Source: Psettodes erumei (lineage: Eukaryota; Chordata; Actinopteri; Pleuronectiformes; Psettodidae). Taken from it: DNA of 64,000 nucleotides. Positions 26,195 through 39,786 of the stretch are shown piece after piece. The stretch spans positions 372,001 to 436,000 of the forward strand of contig JAFBJZ010000639.1 of NCBI GenBank assembly GCA_016785225.1, given 5' to 3'. Both the position numbers and the translations under genes were made by a program. How positions within the stretch are numbered: the first letter of the stretch is position 1; each line of letters begins with the position of its first letter. Below the pieces are notes generated by a model that made no database searches, was not told the origin of the DNA, and was given only the letters and a program-made list of their open reading frames with translations.

Positions 26195-29100
26195 ATGGCG
26201 GATGATGGAGAGTCGCTGGAGTCCTGGCTTAGTAAGTGCACACTCAAACTCGCTTTTCACGTCGTTTGTTCACATTGGAGGTGTGCAGTTATTGGCTGCG
26301 TAACTGTACATTTCCAAAACATTATTCTGACTCACATGACATCGCTTGTATGTGTAAAGTATGGCGCTAATTCGTCTGTGTGGTCAGAAAGTAGCAGCTG
26401 CTGGCAGCTGATGGACGTCGCTAGCCAAAATCAGCTCTAACGTTTGGTTTACGTGTCTCTCTTGGCTTTATAATTGTTGTGTCAAATGTTTGGTGGAAAA
26501 AAAAACCCGGAGTTATTCTGTTTTCGTGTGGACTCGTAGTATACGTTTAAGCGGGTGCAGCCTGGAGGTGCATAAACACCTGGAGGCGTTGACCTGTCCG
26601 ATTCCCAACAAGACTCGAAGCAGTAACAACAAACTGGATCAGTGAAGTGTCTGGTGGGAGCTAGTAAAGAGAAGATTCATAATAAGATGAGCTGGGAACG
26701 CCGGATAGCACATGTCTGAGTTGTGTGTGGGCTGGTCTCAGAATGGGACAGGGCTTGACGCTCGGGGGTTGACTTTAATCTCGGCCAGGTTCATGAATCA
26801 CTGAGCCCCAGCCTTATTTACCTGTGGAAGGCCTGTTTTCCGTCGTTCGGCAGGATTTGATGTTCATGAGAAACTGTACTGTATCCTTTCTCCCCCCTCC
26901 CCCAGACAAAGCCACCAACCCTTCCAACAGACAGGAAGACTGGGAGTATATAATGGGATTCTGTGACCAAATCAATAAGGAGCTGGAAGGGTATGGTCAC
27001 ATTCCTTCAATAAACTCATTCTCTCTCCTAACGTTGACTCGCACTTTGTCTGTGGTGAACACGTGGAGCTTATTACCAGGCCCCTTATAACCTCTGTGTT
27101 GCTCTTATTTCTGAGTGTCCGATTGTTTCCCTCTGCCGAATTTCTCAGGCCGCAAATATCTGTCCGACTGCTGGCTCACAAGATTCAGTCCCCTCAGGAA
27201 TGGGAGGCGATACAAGCATTAACGGTCTGTAATGTCACCGCTCCACCGTGTTTCTCATTCATACGTCCTTCAGCATCATCTTGCATGAATCAGAGATATT
27301 CACTGAAGCACGTTTTCCTTCTGTAGGTCCTTGAGGCTTGTATGAAGAACTGTGGGCGAAGGTTTCACAATGAAGTTGGAAAATTTAGGTTTTTGAATGA
27401 ATTAATCAAGGTGGTTTCACCCAAAGTAAGCAGCATAACTGTTCAAGCCCCTTCCAGTGGGGATGTACTTTTCTTGAAGTCATTGTTTGGTGTCACTCTG
27501 AGCGGTGCATCCTTTTTTTTCAGTACCTGGGCGACAAAGTTTCGGAAAAAGTAAAGACGAAAGTGATCGAGATGCTGTACAGTTGGACTGTGTCTCTGCC
27601 GGACGAAGCAAAGATCTGTGAAGCATATCAGATGCTGAAGTCTCAGGGTGAGGCAGCAGCCACCTAACACGGCTGTTAAAACATGCTGATAAGATATAAT
27701 AACACAGACTAACAATATCGGTGCATAACAATGACAGCCAAAAATAACATCGGACAGTCAGTTATGACTGTGTCGTGCTTTGAAATGTTTTAAGATCCTT
27801 TTTTTTTTACCACGAAGCCCTGGAACTGTCATTTCATGAGTACAACAGCTGCCTGTTGTCGTTTTTATTTCAGGTATTGTTTTAGCCGACCCAGAAGTCC
27901 CTCTTGATGCTACGTTAATACCATCGCCTTCCCCGCGACCCAAGAATCCCGTCTTTGATGACGAGCAGAAGAGTAAGGTAAGAAGAATTATTTTGGGCTC
28001 TGAGCGTGTAAACACCGCAACCCATGCACACACACACACACATAGCTCTTTTGCCAGATGCGTATCTTCAAATATTTGCCACGTTGGTGAAGCAAAGATT
28101 GTAATTGATATTTAAGGCTCTCATATATGCGTATGTCCATTAAATATCAAGCTGTAGGAGGAGGGGATTGTTATCTTGGCTCCAGAAAGTCACTGCCCCC
28201 AGCCGAGAAATCGTCCAGCACAGAACTCCCCTTAAGACCCCGGGACTTTCTCAATACCTACTTAAAACTGCGATGTTTTCAATGATCGAAAGAGGGACAC
28301 GCGGTTCTCGTTTATGGCTCCCAGTCCTCGCTGGTTATAGCACACCAGCACAGGTCACGGCTGCATGTTTACTTTGTCTAGACGGCAGTTGATTTATGGA
28401 CGGAGTTTGTTTTTTCGGTGTCTGGGAGTTCGCTGCTTGTGTCTCCCTGGTCTGTGGGAAGCGTTTACCCGCTGTTTCTCTCATCCCCGCAGAGATTAGC
28501 AGAGCTGCTGAAGAGCAAAAGGCCTGAAGATCTGCAAGAGGCCAATCGGCTCATTAAGAACATGGTGAAGGAGGTGTGTCAGAATCAAAATGTCAACGCA
28601 AAATGCTCGGATTGTTTTGTTTGTGTTGTAATTAGGCCCGAGTTCCAGTGGATTTCTTCTCCAGAAATTGGAAGCAAATGACATGTTTTCTCAATTTGTA
28701 AACCAGCTGTGTTTATAACTGACATTCAGGTTTTATGAGTTCTTATTATCAAATTCAAGTAGCAACTTTGTTTTGTTTTTTTTCTTTTTTGGCTCAGGAT
28801 GAAGTGAGAACACAGAAAGCGGCAAAGCAGAAGAGCACACTGGAGGCAGTCAACAACAGCGTCAAGCTCCTTAACGAGATGCTCGCTCACTTCAACCCAG
28901 AAGACTCCGCAGTCGGAGACAAGGAGCTCATTAGGGTTCGTCCATGAGAAAAGACTCCAATGACCTTTGGAAACAAAGCTGCTCATTTTTGGTTATAATC
29001 GACTCTCGACGCCGTTACAAAAGTCCAGACCTTGCCCATTCAGCTGTCTGTAGTCACTTACTGCCGCTTAATTTAACCTTGTGTGCAGCCGTGAAATCAG

Positions 29101-32100
29101 AAGTAACAGGCTCAGAAATACACACTCAAGTTATTTATTAAACATTAAACAGAGTTTAATCCTTTTTAGATACATAATAAATAGCATGACACTTGAGACT
29201 TGGATATTCTGTGATTTATTTTTTATTTTTTACTTTTAATTCTTTTCACAGGAGTTGTATGGTGACTGTGACAAGCTCAGGCAAACTGTGTTCCAGCTCG
29301 CGACTGAGACGGAGGACAATGACAGCACCTTGGGTGAGAAATCCTGCAATCTGGCCCCGCTGAGCCTGACACCACGTTCTTGCTAACCTAATTTAGGGGA
29401 TGAAAATGTTGAGTTGTGATTCACAGGGGCCTTATGTCGACCTGCGACCAGCATCCTATCAGAACAGCGTGCCCACTCATAAAAAAAAAAAATACTCCAC
29501 TCACAGAGTTCTCAAATTTAACAAACATGCTTGCTGTTGTTTTAGGATTGTAAGAAGCTCACCTTGATCTAACCCTTTCAAATGCACTTATCAGGAGACA
29601 TCCTGCAGGCCAGTGATGACCTCTCCCATGTCATTAATTCCTATAAAAAGATTGTGGAAGGAGAGACCGTCAATGGAGAGACTGGGGAAGCACAACAAAC
29701 ACAAACGTCGCTCAAACAAGGTACATTTTTAACTGGTGCGACTGACCAGTTAAGAGCAGAAAATGCTAACACCAAATCAGATTAAGATTAAACAAAAATC
29801 CAGTCTAATCTGAGAGCATGTCCTTTCGCTGCACTGGCTCGTCAGGTATACCTTATTGCCATGGTCTGATGGCCACTATCTGTCTTCAACCAGTAGGATG
29901 TGCACAGACAGTATTATATGTTTCAAGATCAATACGTCTTTATTTTCTTTGCTGCTTATGGGTTTTTTTCTTCCATGTGACAGGCACCGGCCGCACAAAC
30001 CGGTCCGAGATTCTGATCGATCTGGTGGGTCTGGAGGCGCAGAGCCCCTCTCCACCAGAACAGCCACCCGCAGCATCTTCTCTGTCTTTTCCCGCTGACC
30101 TGCTGTGCGGTCCTGCCGCCCCTGACCCTCAGTGCCAGAGCCCCAGAGCGACCTCTGCGGCGCTCTCTCTGCTCGATGAAGAGCTTCTGTCTTTAGGTAA
30201 TGTGAGCGAATGACTGCTGTCGTCACGGCAGCGTTGGCTGTTGCTTGACAGTATCCTGTGACGCGTCGATGTGACATTTTTTGCCACGTGTTTATTTGCA
30301 GGCCTCGGTGACCCTGCTCCTGCTCCAAGTAATTCAACTGCAGGAACACATGCAAACCAGAGCAGTCAGTTGTCCTTTCTACAGGTATTTAAATGTACTG
30401 CTGTCATTTATACTCGGGTGAAGTATTTCTGACCAGCACTGTTGGGTTTTTTTCCATTTTAATTGTTTCCTTATTTATTCCCCAGGATCCCATTCAGGAT
30501 TGGCATCTTTTTGACACGACTTCACCGTCAGGGTCTACATTTTCTACATCTTCACTTTCTGCATCAGTAGTAGTAGATAGCCCCGCCAAGACCTCCGCAG
30601 CTGCCTCGTCCATGAGCTTCACCGGCCCTGTCATGTCGACGCTTCCAATTTTTGAAGAATCTGTCTCAACAACGCCGGTCATATTCCCGCAGCCCCTCGG
30701 TTCGGGGTCGACCACCCTGGCCCAGACTGCTCTCCCTCAATCATTCAGCACGGCCTCGCCCGCTCCTTCAACCACCTCTGTCACTCCACACCACGTCTCC
30801 GCTTCACCTGAAGCCTCCCACCCTCACTCCACTTCTCTCAGTAACAATCTGCAAGACCTTGCCTTGCTGGATCTGGGCAGTCCTAAAAGGTGAGTAGCGT
30901 TTGTGGCATTGAGGTAAAACTGGGAAGGGAGTGTGATTCATCACCAAGCTGTCCATCCGTGACACATAATATCTGAATCCAAAAATGCTGAAACCAAAAA
31001 TCTTGGTAAATGCCACACGCTCTTATTGCCTTCCAGTGTTGTAAAATTTGCTTGGATTGTTCCAAGTGGGGGTCTGAGCCCTTCAAGGCCCTCTGAGACA
31101 CATAACTGTTTTCTTTTATTCTCATTAAACCACTGGCTTGCAAATGGAAGATTGAGGCACTGGATTCCATTAACATTTGAAATGGCAGGTGTCAGAGATA
31201 GCTGTTTCGTATTAGTGCAAAGCCCAGTGCCCTTGCATACTACCAATAATTCAACCTGACTTTTAACCTGACTGTTATGGAATGTCACGCGGCATTTAAT
31301 TATAAGGATAAACACTATAGAACCTACAATTGACTCTTTGACTAAGAAATGTATTAAATTCAAATTATCCACACAGTGCCCCTGGTGTGATGGACTTTGG
31401 CAGCTTGCTGGTCAAGACTGAGGATCTGTGCACTTCTGCTCCCCTGTCTTCCCAACCCGGAGTGTCCTCCACCACATCCACCTCACTGCTCGTCGGAGGG
31501 ATGCAAGGAGGCTCCACTCCCTGAACCTGCCAAGAGTCGGGCAGATGACAGCCCTCTGTTACGCTCCCTGTCCCCCATCCTCCCTCTGAACAAGACCAGT
31601 CCAGGCAGGGGACAGGAAGTGACTCTGGCCAATGTCTTTGTCCCTTTAGATGCCATCAAGCCAAGTGAGTTCCAGGAAATATTGTTGATGTTTGAGTGTC
31701 TGTTGTCCAATGTTTTTACGCTTTTCATATATAGAAAAGGTTGATGGGGAAAAAATAGATGTATCTGCTTGATTATCCTATGAAATCAAAAAATTATCAA
31801 AAATTGTATAAAATGCCAGTTGAGAATTTGCCACACACCAAGGTGACATCATCATGGGTCTTGTTTTTTTCTGACCAACAGACCTAAATCCAAACATACT
31901 CTACTGTCATACAAAAAAAGTGCAAGTAGTCCCACTTTATTAGTTGATTAATAGACTAATAGCTGCCCTGTAACAGGTTATACACAGATTACATTGTGTG
32001 TATAACAGGTGAACTGCCCAGTAGTTCAATGCATTTTTGGGCCAAACACAGATTACTGAGATGTTCCTCAGAGCTGGCTGCTGCCTGTGTACTTTATCTC

Positions 32101-33353
32101 TAAAGTGTGATAGAGAGAAACCTGTAGAGAGGAAAATTACAAAACAGATTTGGAAAAAAAAAAAAAAAAACTCAAAAGGAAGAGAGAGAGAAGGATCGGC
32201 CTCCTCCTTATTTGAGGCTGATTGGAAAACTTAAGTTTTGACATTACTGCCACTCAGTGGTGACAGTGGCAAACTCCATTTAAATAGTCAAATATGCTTG
32301 CTGATTTTCCCCAATTACCATATTTATATAATTGCTGTGGTTGTTATGATACATTTTGCAGCAAGAGGGACATGTATGAAAACATGCCTTTAGTACAGAT
32401 CACACTGTGAGCAATATGAGGTTTTATATTTGTAAAAAGAACATTCGCTTCCCTGCTGCATGCGGTCACTATCCTATGTGCCCCATCAGTCTCTGTGGCA
32501 CTCACCTTTTCCTCTTCTGTGTCCTAGGTAAAGTGTGTCCTGTGACGGCGTACGACAAAAACGGTGTCCGTGTGCTGCTGCATTTAGCCACGGATTGTCC
32601 GCCAGGCAGGCCTGACGTACTGGTGATCGTGGTGTCCATGCTCAACACGGCCCCACAGCCGGTCAAGAGCATTGTTCTGCAAGCGGCTGTGCCGAAGGTA
32701 AAACCTCTCATGCATCTGCAACACCTCTGTTATTGCGTAGGAAGCTATACGGTTGCGCACTTATATTTAAAGCGGTTAATTTAGGCAGCTGTTCAAGATA
32801 TGAAATATTTGCAGGGAATTGAAATTCAAGTGGCTCCTCATACTTAATGTACAAAGATATCTGTTCTGCTGATTTTCCAGACTATGAAAGTGAGACTGCA
32901 GCCACCCTCAGGGACAGAGCTGTCTCCGTTTAATCCGATCCTTCCCCCTGCTGCCATCACTCAGGTCATGTTGCTTGCCAATCCTCTCAAGGTACAGCTC
33001 AGCCTCGAGTCTTTTTGTTCATATATTTATTAATTCATTGAGTTCATTGACAGAAGAGTCTTATACTTCAGCAGATTTAGTTTACCTGTGTTTGAGATCC
33101 TACAGTACAACACAGCATTACCACTTTGGAGATTAACATTCTGACCACTCTGCTTTGAGGGTATATAGATCAATAACAATCACAGCTCTGAAGACATTAT
33201 GTATTCCAGCAAGCTGAGTGTGTGCGTGTGTGTGTTTTGCAGGAGAAAGTTCGGATGAGATATAAACTGACATTCACCCTGGGAGAGCAGCAACTCACGG
33301 AGGTGGGGGAGGTGAACGAGTTTCCACCTGCTGACAGATGGGGCGCGCTATAG
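26195..33353 (+). CDS. gga3: ADP-ribosylation factor-binding protein GGA3 (Golgi-localised, gamma-ear-containing clathrin adaptor)
   Basis: A monomeric clathrin adaptor that binds ARF-GTP and acidic-dileucine cargo at the trans-Golgi network and endosomes. Exons: 26195-26231, 26906-26990, 27149-27224, 27327-27425, 27524-27647, 27874-27977, 28493-28573, 28798-28935, 29252-29333, 29595-29720, 29984-30196, 30302-30384, 30486-30889, 31377-31410, 31508-31664, 32528-32697, 32881-32991, 33243-33353; about 744 residues against 723 in human. The VHS domain is about 5-145 (NPSNRQEDWEY, NCGRRFHNEVGKFRFLNELI), GAT about 170-310 (ETEDND, GDILQASDDLSHVINSYK), then a Ser/Pro/Thr-rich hinge with a clathrin-box-like LIDLVGLE and an internal acidic dileucine DEELLSLG, and the gamma-ear (PVTAYDKNGVR, PGRPDVLVIVVSMLNTAP, PPSGTELSPF). 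The hinge exon at 31377 cannot be read straight through: the frame meets a stop after about 43 codons. Removing 31411-31507 as a 97-base intron restores it; the alternative is a one-base indel. Donors at 27225 (GTCTGT) and 28936 (GTTCGT) are non-consensus. Confidence 0.93.
28027..28042. repeat. (CA)8 microsatellite in a gga3 intron
   Basis: A CA run in the intron after the exon that carries the end of the VHS domain. Confidence 0.85.
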
Positions 33354-35450
33354 CCCTGCCTTCTCGTTTTAGGATAACCAGACACTACAAGACTCCCTTA
33401 GCAATTTAGTTTGTCAGTGTAGCTCAGAAGTCAAAAAGGGCAGTATCGGAAGGCTTCTCTGGAAAATTTGGAGAGTATAGTATGAACTTTAATCGAGCGT
33501 GAAGGAGTTTTTCTGCTTGATATCTTCCCTCTGAAGTAGCCTAAGTCCTGCAGCGTACATGAAACCTAAACTATAGTGCCAGAGGGAGTCAGTGTGGTGC
33601 AATAACAAAAGGAGTCAACTGGCCGAATGTGGATGACATGTCATGTGGGGAAATATTGCTAAGTTATAATGAAGTTATTACCATTGTCATCGTCTTTCGC
33701 TCTCGTTTTAATGTTTATGTTTCCCCCTGTCCCTCAGTCGTTATCAGAACTGACTGGAGAATACTTGCACTTTTGGATGCACCGCAGTCTTAACACAGAA
33801 CAAAAAACACATGTTGAAGGTTAGCGCGAAGCCAGGGTCACATGAATGTGTGACCGCAACCTGCAGTACATGATTTGCTGGTTGACATGTAAGATAACAG
33901 TGTTTTGCGCTGAAGAATTCAGACCAGGGCACACAAGAGCCCCTCTGTTGTTAAATGAAAGGCACTCAGATTGACTCATTAGAAATCAGTTACTCTGCTC
34001 ACTACTTCCAGTATGGCTCAGTTACGACTGAATTCTTTGACTTGTTGACTGAGTTCAATACAAACATACAGCTCTGACTCTTGTTTAGCTTTTTAGTCTT
34101 TAAGAATTTATTGCTATAAATGTATTATTTATTTTGGTTAGGGAAGGGAGGAACAAGATCTGATAAGTTACTGTATTACTTACTGTACTGGTTGCAAGTG
34201 ACAACTGTATTCCTTCTGCACACTCCTTATGACGGGCACGTTCAGTATTGCAGGAGGAAAGGCACAAATTCAGACGTTTTATACTATGTTACAATATGCA
34301 GCAGCACTCGGGTGAACTCTGGATAGTATTTTGATATGAAAATTATAATGAAATATAATATGAAAATTCCCGCTTGATTTACATTACGTGGATGCGCTTA
34401 TAGAAGTGTAGACCAGTGGATAATTAACTCCTGGACACAGAAAGGCATGTTGTTTGAAGTTAAAATGCTGTGTACAGCTTTAGCCATACTCCTGCCTTTA
34501 GACCACTGTTGTGGAAACCAAGCTGAAGGGGTAGGCTACTTTTCCTGCGACAACTGTGTGGGAGTTTCCTGCATCAAAACAGGAAAATGTTTTGTTTAGT
34601 AAGCCTTGAGAAAATATATAAGTAGAAAAAAAAAACTTGGTGGTGGTTAGTTCAAAGCATTAGGCTTACCATGTGTTCATATAAAGCTGTGTCCTCTTTA
34701 TTTTTGTCTTTCTCTGGTGATTACTGCTACATAGGAGACTTCTTACAAAATTATTTATTTGTCATAGATTGTTGGAAGAACTTGTCATTACATATTTTTG
34801 GAAAAGCTATTTCTGTGCATGGGGAAAAAAATAAAAATTTAGATGGGTCTATTTATATTACAGTTTTTGCACGTATTTGCTTCCTTTGACAGTGTCTGAG
34901 GACCAGTATAGGTTCAGCTGTCAGTCGTGCCCATAATGATATCATTTGCTTCAGTGAAAAAAGTTGTCCCACAGTGTAAAAATATTCCATGTAACACTAA
35001 GCATTTAACATGAAAAGTATTTAATGTAAAAGCAATAGAATGATCCATGGCAGTATTATAATAGTGGATTGTTATTATTTCTCAATAATATGTAAGCAGG
35101 GTATTATTGTAGTGGTGGTTTTGCGTGTAAAATTGGGATCTGCAGAGTCACTAATAACTACAGCCATGACATAAATGCAGCGGAGTGAAAAGTACAACCT
35201 TTTCCTTTTAAATGACGTGCAGTATTAAATGGGAAATACTCAATTAAAGCACAAGTGCTTCAAACATACATCAAAGAACTTACTCTGTCCGATACTATTG
35301 GCAGGTAACGACACATCCCGCATCATTTAAATGTGTTTATGTAGTCTCTATGTGGATGCACGTTTTGGGACCTAACACGGCTTTGATGTAGCACATTACA
35401 ATAGCGGCCGACTGATCTGGCGCAGCTGTGTGCGCCGCAGCCGACGCCAA
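33354..35450 (+). other. gga3 3' UTR and gga3-sumo2 intergenic DNA
   Basis: No coding exon is visible between the gga3 stop and the sumo2 promoter. In human, NUP85 lies between these genes, but none of its many exons can be seen here and there is only about 2 kb of room. A possible poly(A) signal AATAAA lies at 34830-34835. The last 100 bases become CpG-rich as the sumo2 promoter begins. Confidence 0.5.
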
Positions 35451-35509
35451 GTGGCGCGCCGGACAGCGCAGCCGCAGCAGAACGGGCGCAGACAGACACA
35501 GCAACAGCC
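35380..35509 (+). promoter_or_regulatory. CpG-rich sumo2 promoter and 5' UTR
   Basis: GC- and CpG-dense sequence (GGCGCAGCTGTGTGCGCCGC, GTGGCGCGCCGG) directly upstream of the sumo2 ATG stands out from the AT-rich surroundings and continues into intron 1. There is no TATA box. This is what a broadly expressed housekeeping promoter looks like. Confidence 0.55.
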
Positions 35510-38235
35510 ATGGCAGACGAAAAACCCAAGGTGAGAACTGGGTTTCGTACGGGGTTTTATTTCGCAGTCCCTTTGCCGTGATTATTGAGATGGCGCCACG
35601 AAAAGCCGCCCGCGTGAACAATTCGTCAACGGTCGCACAATTACACGGAGCGCCAAATAACACGCACAAACCAGAGCTACCGCGCTAGCAAGCTAGCGGG
35701 CGGAGTTAGCATAATAAGCTAACGTTGCTAATGTGCGCTACGGCTCGGGTGAAATGAAATAAATACGGACTTCTGGGCTGTAAAAAAACACTTAATTCAC
35801 ACCTCTTTTATTCGGCTGTCAGTGTGGTTGTTGTAAAAGTAACACGGGTATACATGCAATATAGTTGTTGCGCGTCCATGCAACGTTAGCAAGAACCGAA
35901 GAACGATGAGTAACATTGAGAGAACACAGTGTCCAGCAACAGCGAAGTGGCAGATGAATTGTTAGAGCAAAAACCGTCAGCCCGTATGACATGATTAATT
36001 TATGCTCATCACCAGTTCGCCCGTATGTGTGTCAGCATGGCACGGATTGTTATGAAAGTTGTGCAAGATGCAATATCCATCCTCGTTAGGCCTTCGGTTA
36101 TTATGATAAGTTGTAGGCCATCATCAATGGAGTTGCTCAGTGCTAATGCTAGATGCTACAACTAACGTCTAAATTCAAATGTTGCCTCCGTTACTGCGTT
36201 CAGTAACTGCGCAGATTCTGAGATGTGCGTCCACATCAGATTATGACTCGTAGGTATAACAGTCGGAAGAACTCCATTCACGTACATCTTCACGCGTGTG
36301 ACCCTTAAATAACGTTAAGAGTTCATTTGCACTTTTGTCACCAGTCAATGAGGGACGTGCCGTACATGGATCTTAAATTGTATACCGCCGTCACTGATAA
36401 GATTTTGTGGCTGAGGTTCCATGCATTAAACATTTCACAGGTCACGTTTTAACAAGCCTCTTGTTTTCCATATATCGCGTTTTGATGGCAATTTGACATT
36501 CAGCACACCGTTGTTTTTCTCTCGTTCAGGAGGGAGTGAAGACGGAGAACAATGAGCACATCAACCTGAAGGTGGCAGGGCAGGATGGTTCAGTGGTGCA
36601 GTTCAAGATCAAAAGGCACACTCCTCTCAGCAAACTGATGAAAGCTTATTGTGAACGACAGGTGAGTGTACCACGCAGTAATGCTACTGAAAAGGGGGTG
36701 GGGGGTGGCAAAGGAAAAGCACACAAACTTGTCGGTTGTTGCTAGAATTAAAATGTTTGGCCCCTTCACCCCTTGGCCACCACGGTGTCTCATTATGTCA
36801 GTTTTAAATATTTTAAATGTGATGTTTCTCTGCCTGTCCACACAGGGGCTGTCAATGAGGCAAATACGGTTTCGATTTGATGGCCAGCCCATCAATGAAA
36901 CAGACACACCCTCGCAGGTAAATCTACACCCATCTGTTCAGCCTACACACGATCACGATCGCCTGCAGAATCATTGAAAGTGCAAAAGTGAACTGCTGTT
37001 TGAAGTGGAGAGTGAATACAAACCTCACAGTATTGCCTCTTTGGACATTGTATGACAGATATTATGCTCTACTGTCAGATTGTTTATGTAAGGGGCCATT
37101 TCTTAATGTAGTTCAACAAAACATGATGAGATGACAAGATTAGCAAAACTTTAAGATTGATTTTTTTTTTTTTAAACTTCAGAGACTTAAACAGTGTTCT
37201 ATTTTCAAATATACATGAAATGAAAAACATTGCAAAAAAGGTGCATTGCAGCAGTAAATAGTGTTGACAGATTAATTAACTGTGCTGTTGAATTAGTTAA
37301 CACACTCTGAACGTAATAGTAATTGTTCATACAGAATTATTTCACAGTGATGCTACATGCATATTATAAGGTGGATGCTGCTTAAGGTTACCTGGCTCGC
37401 TGTATTTCATTTCATAACAAAGATAGTAGTCATCTCGTATTCACAATGAAAGTTGCGTTGTGACTTGAGTGATACATGCTATTTTGAATTCATGTGTAAA
37501 TCATCTCAGGTAAATTAAAAATCATATCCATTAGGCAGCAGTTGTAGCCGGACAGAGTCGCTGCATGCAAACGGCAAATCTTTAAACACCTACAGCTGAG
37601 ACTGACCTGAGGTCTTGTATATTTTCATTAGGGAGTTTTCCCTCTTTTTGCTCACATCCCATCTGAGACATTTAGTCAGTCTCTAGTTGTTGACCGGCAT
37701 TCTCTAATCGTGCTCAGTCAGAAAGATGATTAAAGTCAAACATAGATGCCTAAATCTTTTTTTTATGTAACTGTTGAACAAACTTGGTTTCATTACCTGA
37801 CCTCACCATCAAAAGGTCCTAAATGGCTTTACAATCAAGGCTGACAGCTGCCTTCACATGAGAATGCAGTTATGAAGAAGTATATGCAGGAAGTGTTTCT
37901 TTAATGGCAACAAATGGAGGGGGAAAAATACGGAATTTGAGAACAAATGTTTTTTGAGGACATTGTCACATGGCAGTCATACTGTTTGAGTGACTAATGT
38001 GATATCATGCATTGCAGACTTTTGTGGAGGGGGACATTTCAGGCAATATAATCCTCCTTAAAATTAGTTCACTGAAAACACTGGAAGAATGCTTGTGTCT
38101 TTTGTCAATGACGTTGACTATCTTACTAACAAGCCCTCTCCCTACTGACATTTAAACTTTTTCTTACAGCTAGAAATGGAGGATGAGGATACGATTGATG
38201 TGTTCCAACAGCAGACCGGTGGCTCTTCTCTTTAA
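35510..38235 (+). CDS. sumo2: Small ubiquitin-related modifier 2 (SUMO2)
   Basis: A ubiquitin-like protein conjugated to lysines of target proteins, mainly nuclear, through the E1 SAE1/UBA2 and the E2 UBC9. Four coding exons: 35510-35530, 36530-36661, 36846-36917 and 38170-38235, all joined in phase 0, giving 96 residues. The N-terminus MADEKPKEGVKTENN matches SUMO2 rather than the MSEEKPK of SUMO3 and contains the VKTE acceptor site at Lys11 used for chain formation. The ubiquitin fold is almost identical to human; the changes I notice are Asp to Glu in NNEHIN and Ala to Ser in TDTPSQ. The C-terminus ends QQQTGGSSL: the mature protein would end at the diglycine 92-93, and the SSL propeptide, cut off by SENP proteases, replaces the human VY. 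Neighbours gga3 and jpt1 match the human SUMO2 setting. Confidence 0.96.
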
Positions 38236-38662
38236 AGACTGTTTCCTGCAAACATCCCTACCTCCCCTTTTCATCCCTGAACATGTTTATTATACCCAGT
38301 CTTCAAATGCTCATGACCAGTGTTGATACCATCCAGTGGAATACTTTTTCAGAAGGCTGGAACAGCAGCACAGTTGGGTGTAGATAGATTTTATCGCACT
38401 GTCATTCACATGTTAATATTTCTGAACTGCAGTGTAGACAACTTGTAAGCTGCAGCGAGCTTAATGTGCCGAAGAAATTAAAAGCTTGTCATGATTTTTT
38501 TTTTTGCTAGGAAGTTTTGGGGAAAAAAGTCCTTCGGTCCTTTTTTTTTTTGTTTTTATACTTATGTCATTGAGGTTTTGATTCAGATGGAATTTTGTTA
38601 TTATCAAGTAAGCCTGCATTTTAAATTCACTGACATTGGTTGTTATGAAAATGTAGTATTGG

Positions 38663-38668
38663 AATAAA
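38663..38668 (+). terminator. sumo2 polyadenylation signal
   Basis: AATAAA about 430 bases after the sumo2 stop codon, followed within 50 bases by T-rich then GT-rich sequence (TGTGTCCTGGTTGTTTGTTT). It is the best candidate for the end of the sumo2 transcript. Confidence 0.75.
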
Positions 38669-38699
38669 ATGAGTTTTTTTCCTTTTTTTAAACGTGTGT

Positions 38700-39580
38700 C
38701 CTGGTTGTTTGTTTCATGGATACTTTAGGTTTCTAAACTTGCAGATATCATTTGAACGAGCAGGTGAAATACTACATTATTACAACAGTACATTTATTTT
38801 CTTAGCCTGCAGCAGTAAACCGCTTAACGAAGGAAGTGTAAAATAAATGAAAACGGCCGTTTTTAGGGCCTGTCCGAGATTTGTAGTTTATAATTTATTG
38901 CTTTAAATATATTTTCAAATAAGAGAGACTTAGACTTGAATAACAGCACAAACGACATTTGTGCAGGAATAATGTTTAAATCCCAATGCAGGGGCTATGC
39001 AAGTCAGTGCTCCTTGTTCCTTCTGGACAGCAGCCAGGCTCGTCACAGTATCCATGTGTGCAGAAAAGAGAGTGCACTGCAGCAGTTATTTTTAAGCAGT
39101 GTGTGCTCAGTGGTGTGGAAGACACCAGTTGTCAAACATACAACAAAATATCCGTTGTAGATAATGTTATCTTTGATGAGACTGCATACATAAGAGATTA
39201 ATTTACACCCGATGAAAGCCGATATTGGATTTAACGGTCGACATCACATTTTATGTGCATGTTATGTTAATACTTCAGCCAATCACAGCTTTGATTGATG
39301 TGCCAGTATCCAATCACAGAAGGTGAAACGCCCTTTCCAACAGTACTTTCTCTTGCACCCGCAGCGCTGTCACGCTTGAAGTGAGCGGAAAAATGCCGGA
39401 AATACAACGTCTTTGCCTTCAAATTACACTCTACGTGCGTCACTTTTATCGAAGTACGGCCTCATAAAGAACAAACCCATAGCCGTAAATCATATACTTA
39501 CTAAAAAGAAATATAGTTACCATTCGATGTAACGTTCATATGGATATAAATAACACCACAATCATAATTTGTCGGGTTAG
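38700..39580. other. sumo2-jpt1 intergenic spacer
   Basis: About 0.9 kb without coding signals, between the sumo2 poly(A) region and the jpt1 promoter. The sequence is AT-rich until about 39.35 kb and then becomes richer in CpG. Confidence 0.5.
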
Positions 39581-39589
39581 TGTATGTTA

Positions 39590-39786
39590 TTCTGAAATGT
39601 CGACCGGAAGTTAAATATCTTTTACCGGCCAGCTTGACAGTGGTCTAGTCAGACTGGAGGCAGGTAGATGATAGGGAACCACCGGCTAGTACGGACAATG
39701 ATGAGGCGGTGAAGTACTGCTAATGAAAGTGTGATTCGCGTGTATTCTGTCAGATTAGTTGATATTTCACGACTTCTTGTGCAAAA
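39590..39786 (+). promoter_or_regulatory. jpt1 promoter and 5' UTR
   Basis: A likely TATA-less promoter with an ETS-type element ACCGGAAGT at about 39602-39610 and a second GCCGGAAAT-like site near 39393. The start codon context is GCAAAAATGA. CpG-bearing sequence continues into intron 1. The transcription start is not resolved. Confidence 0.4.
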
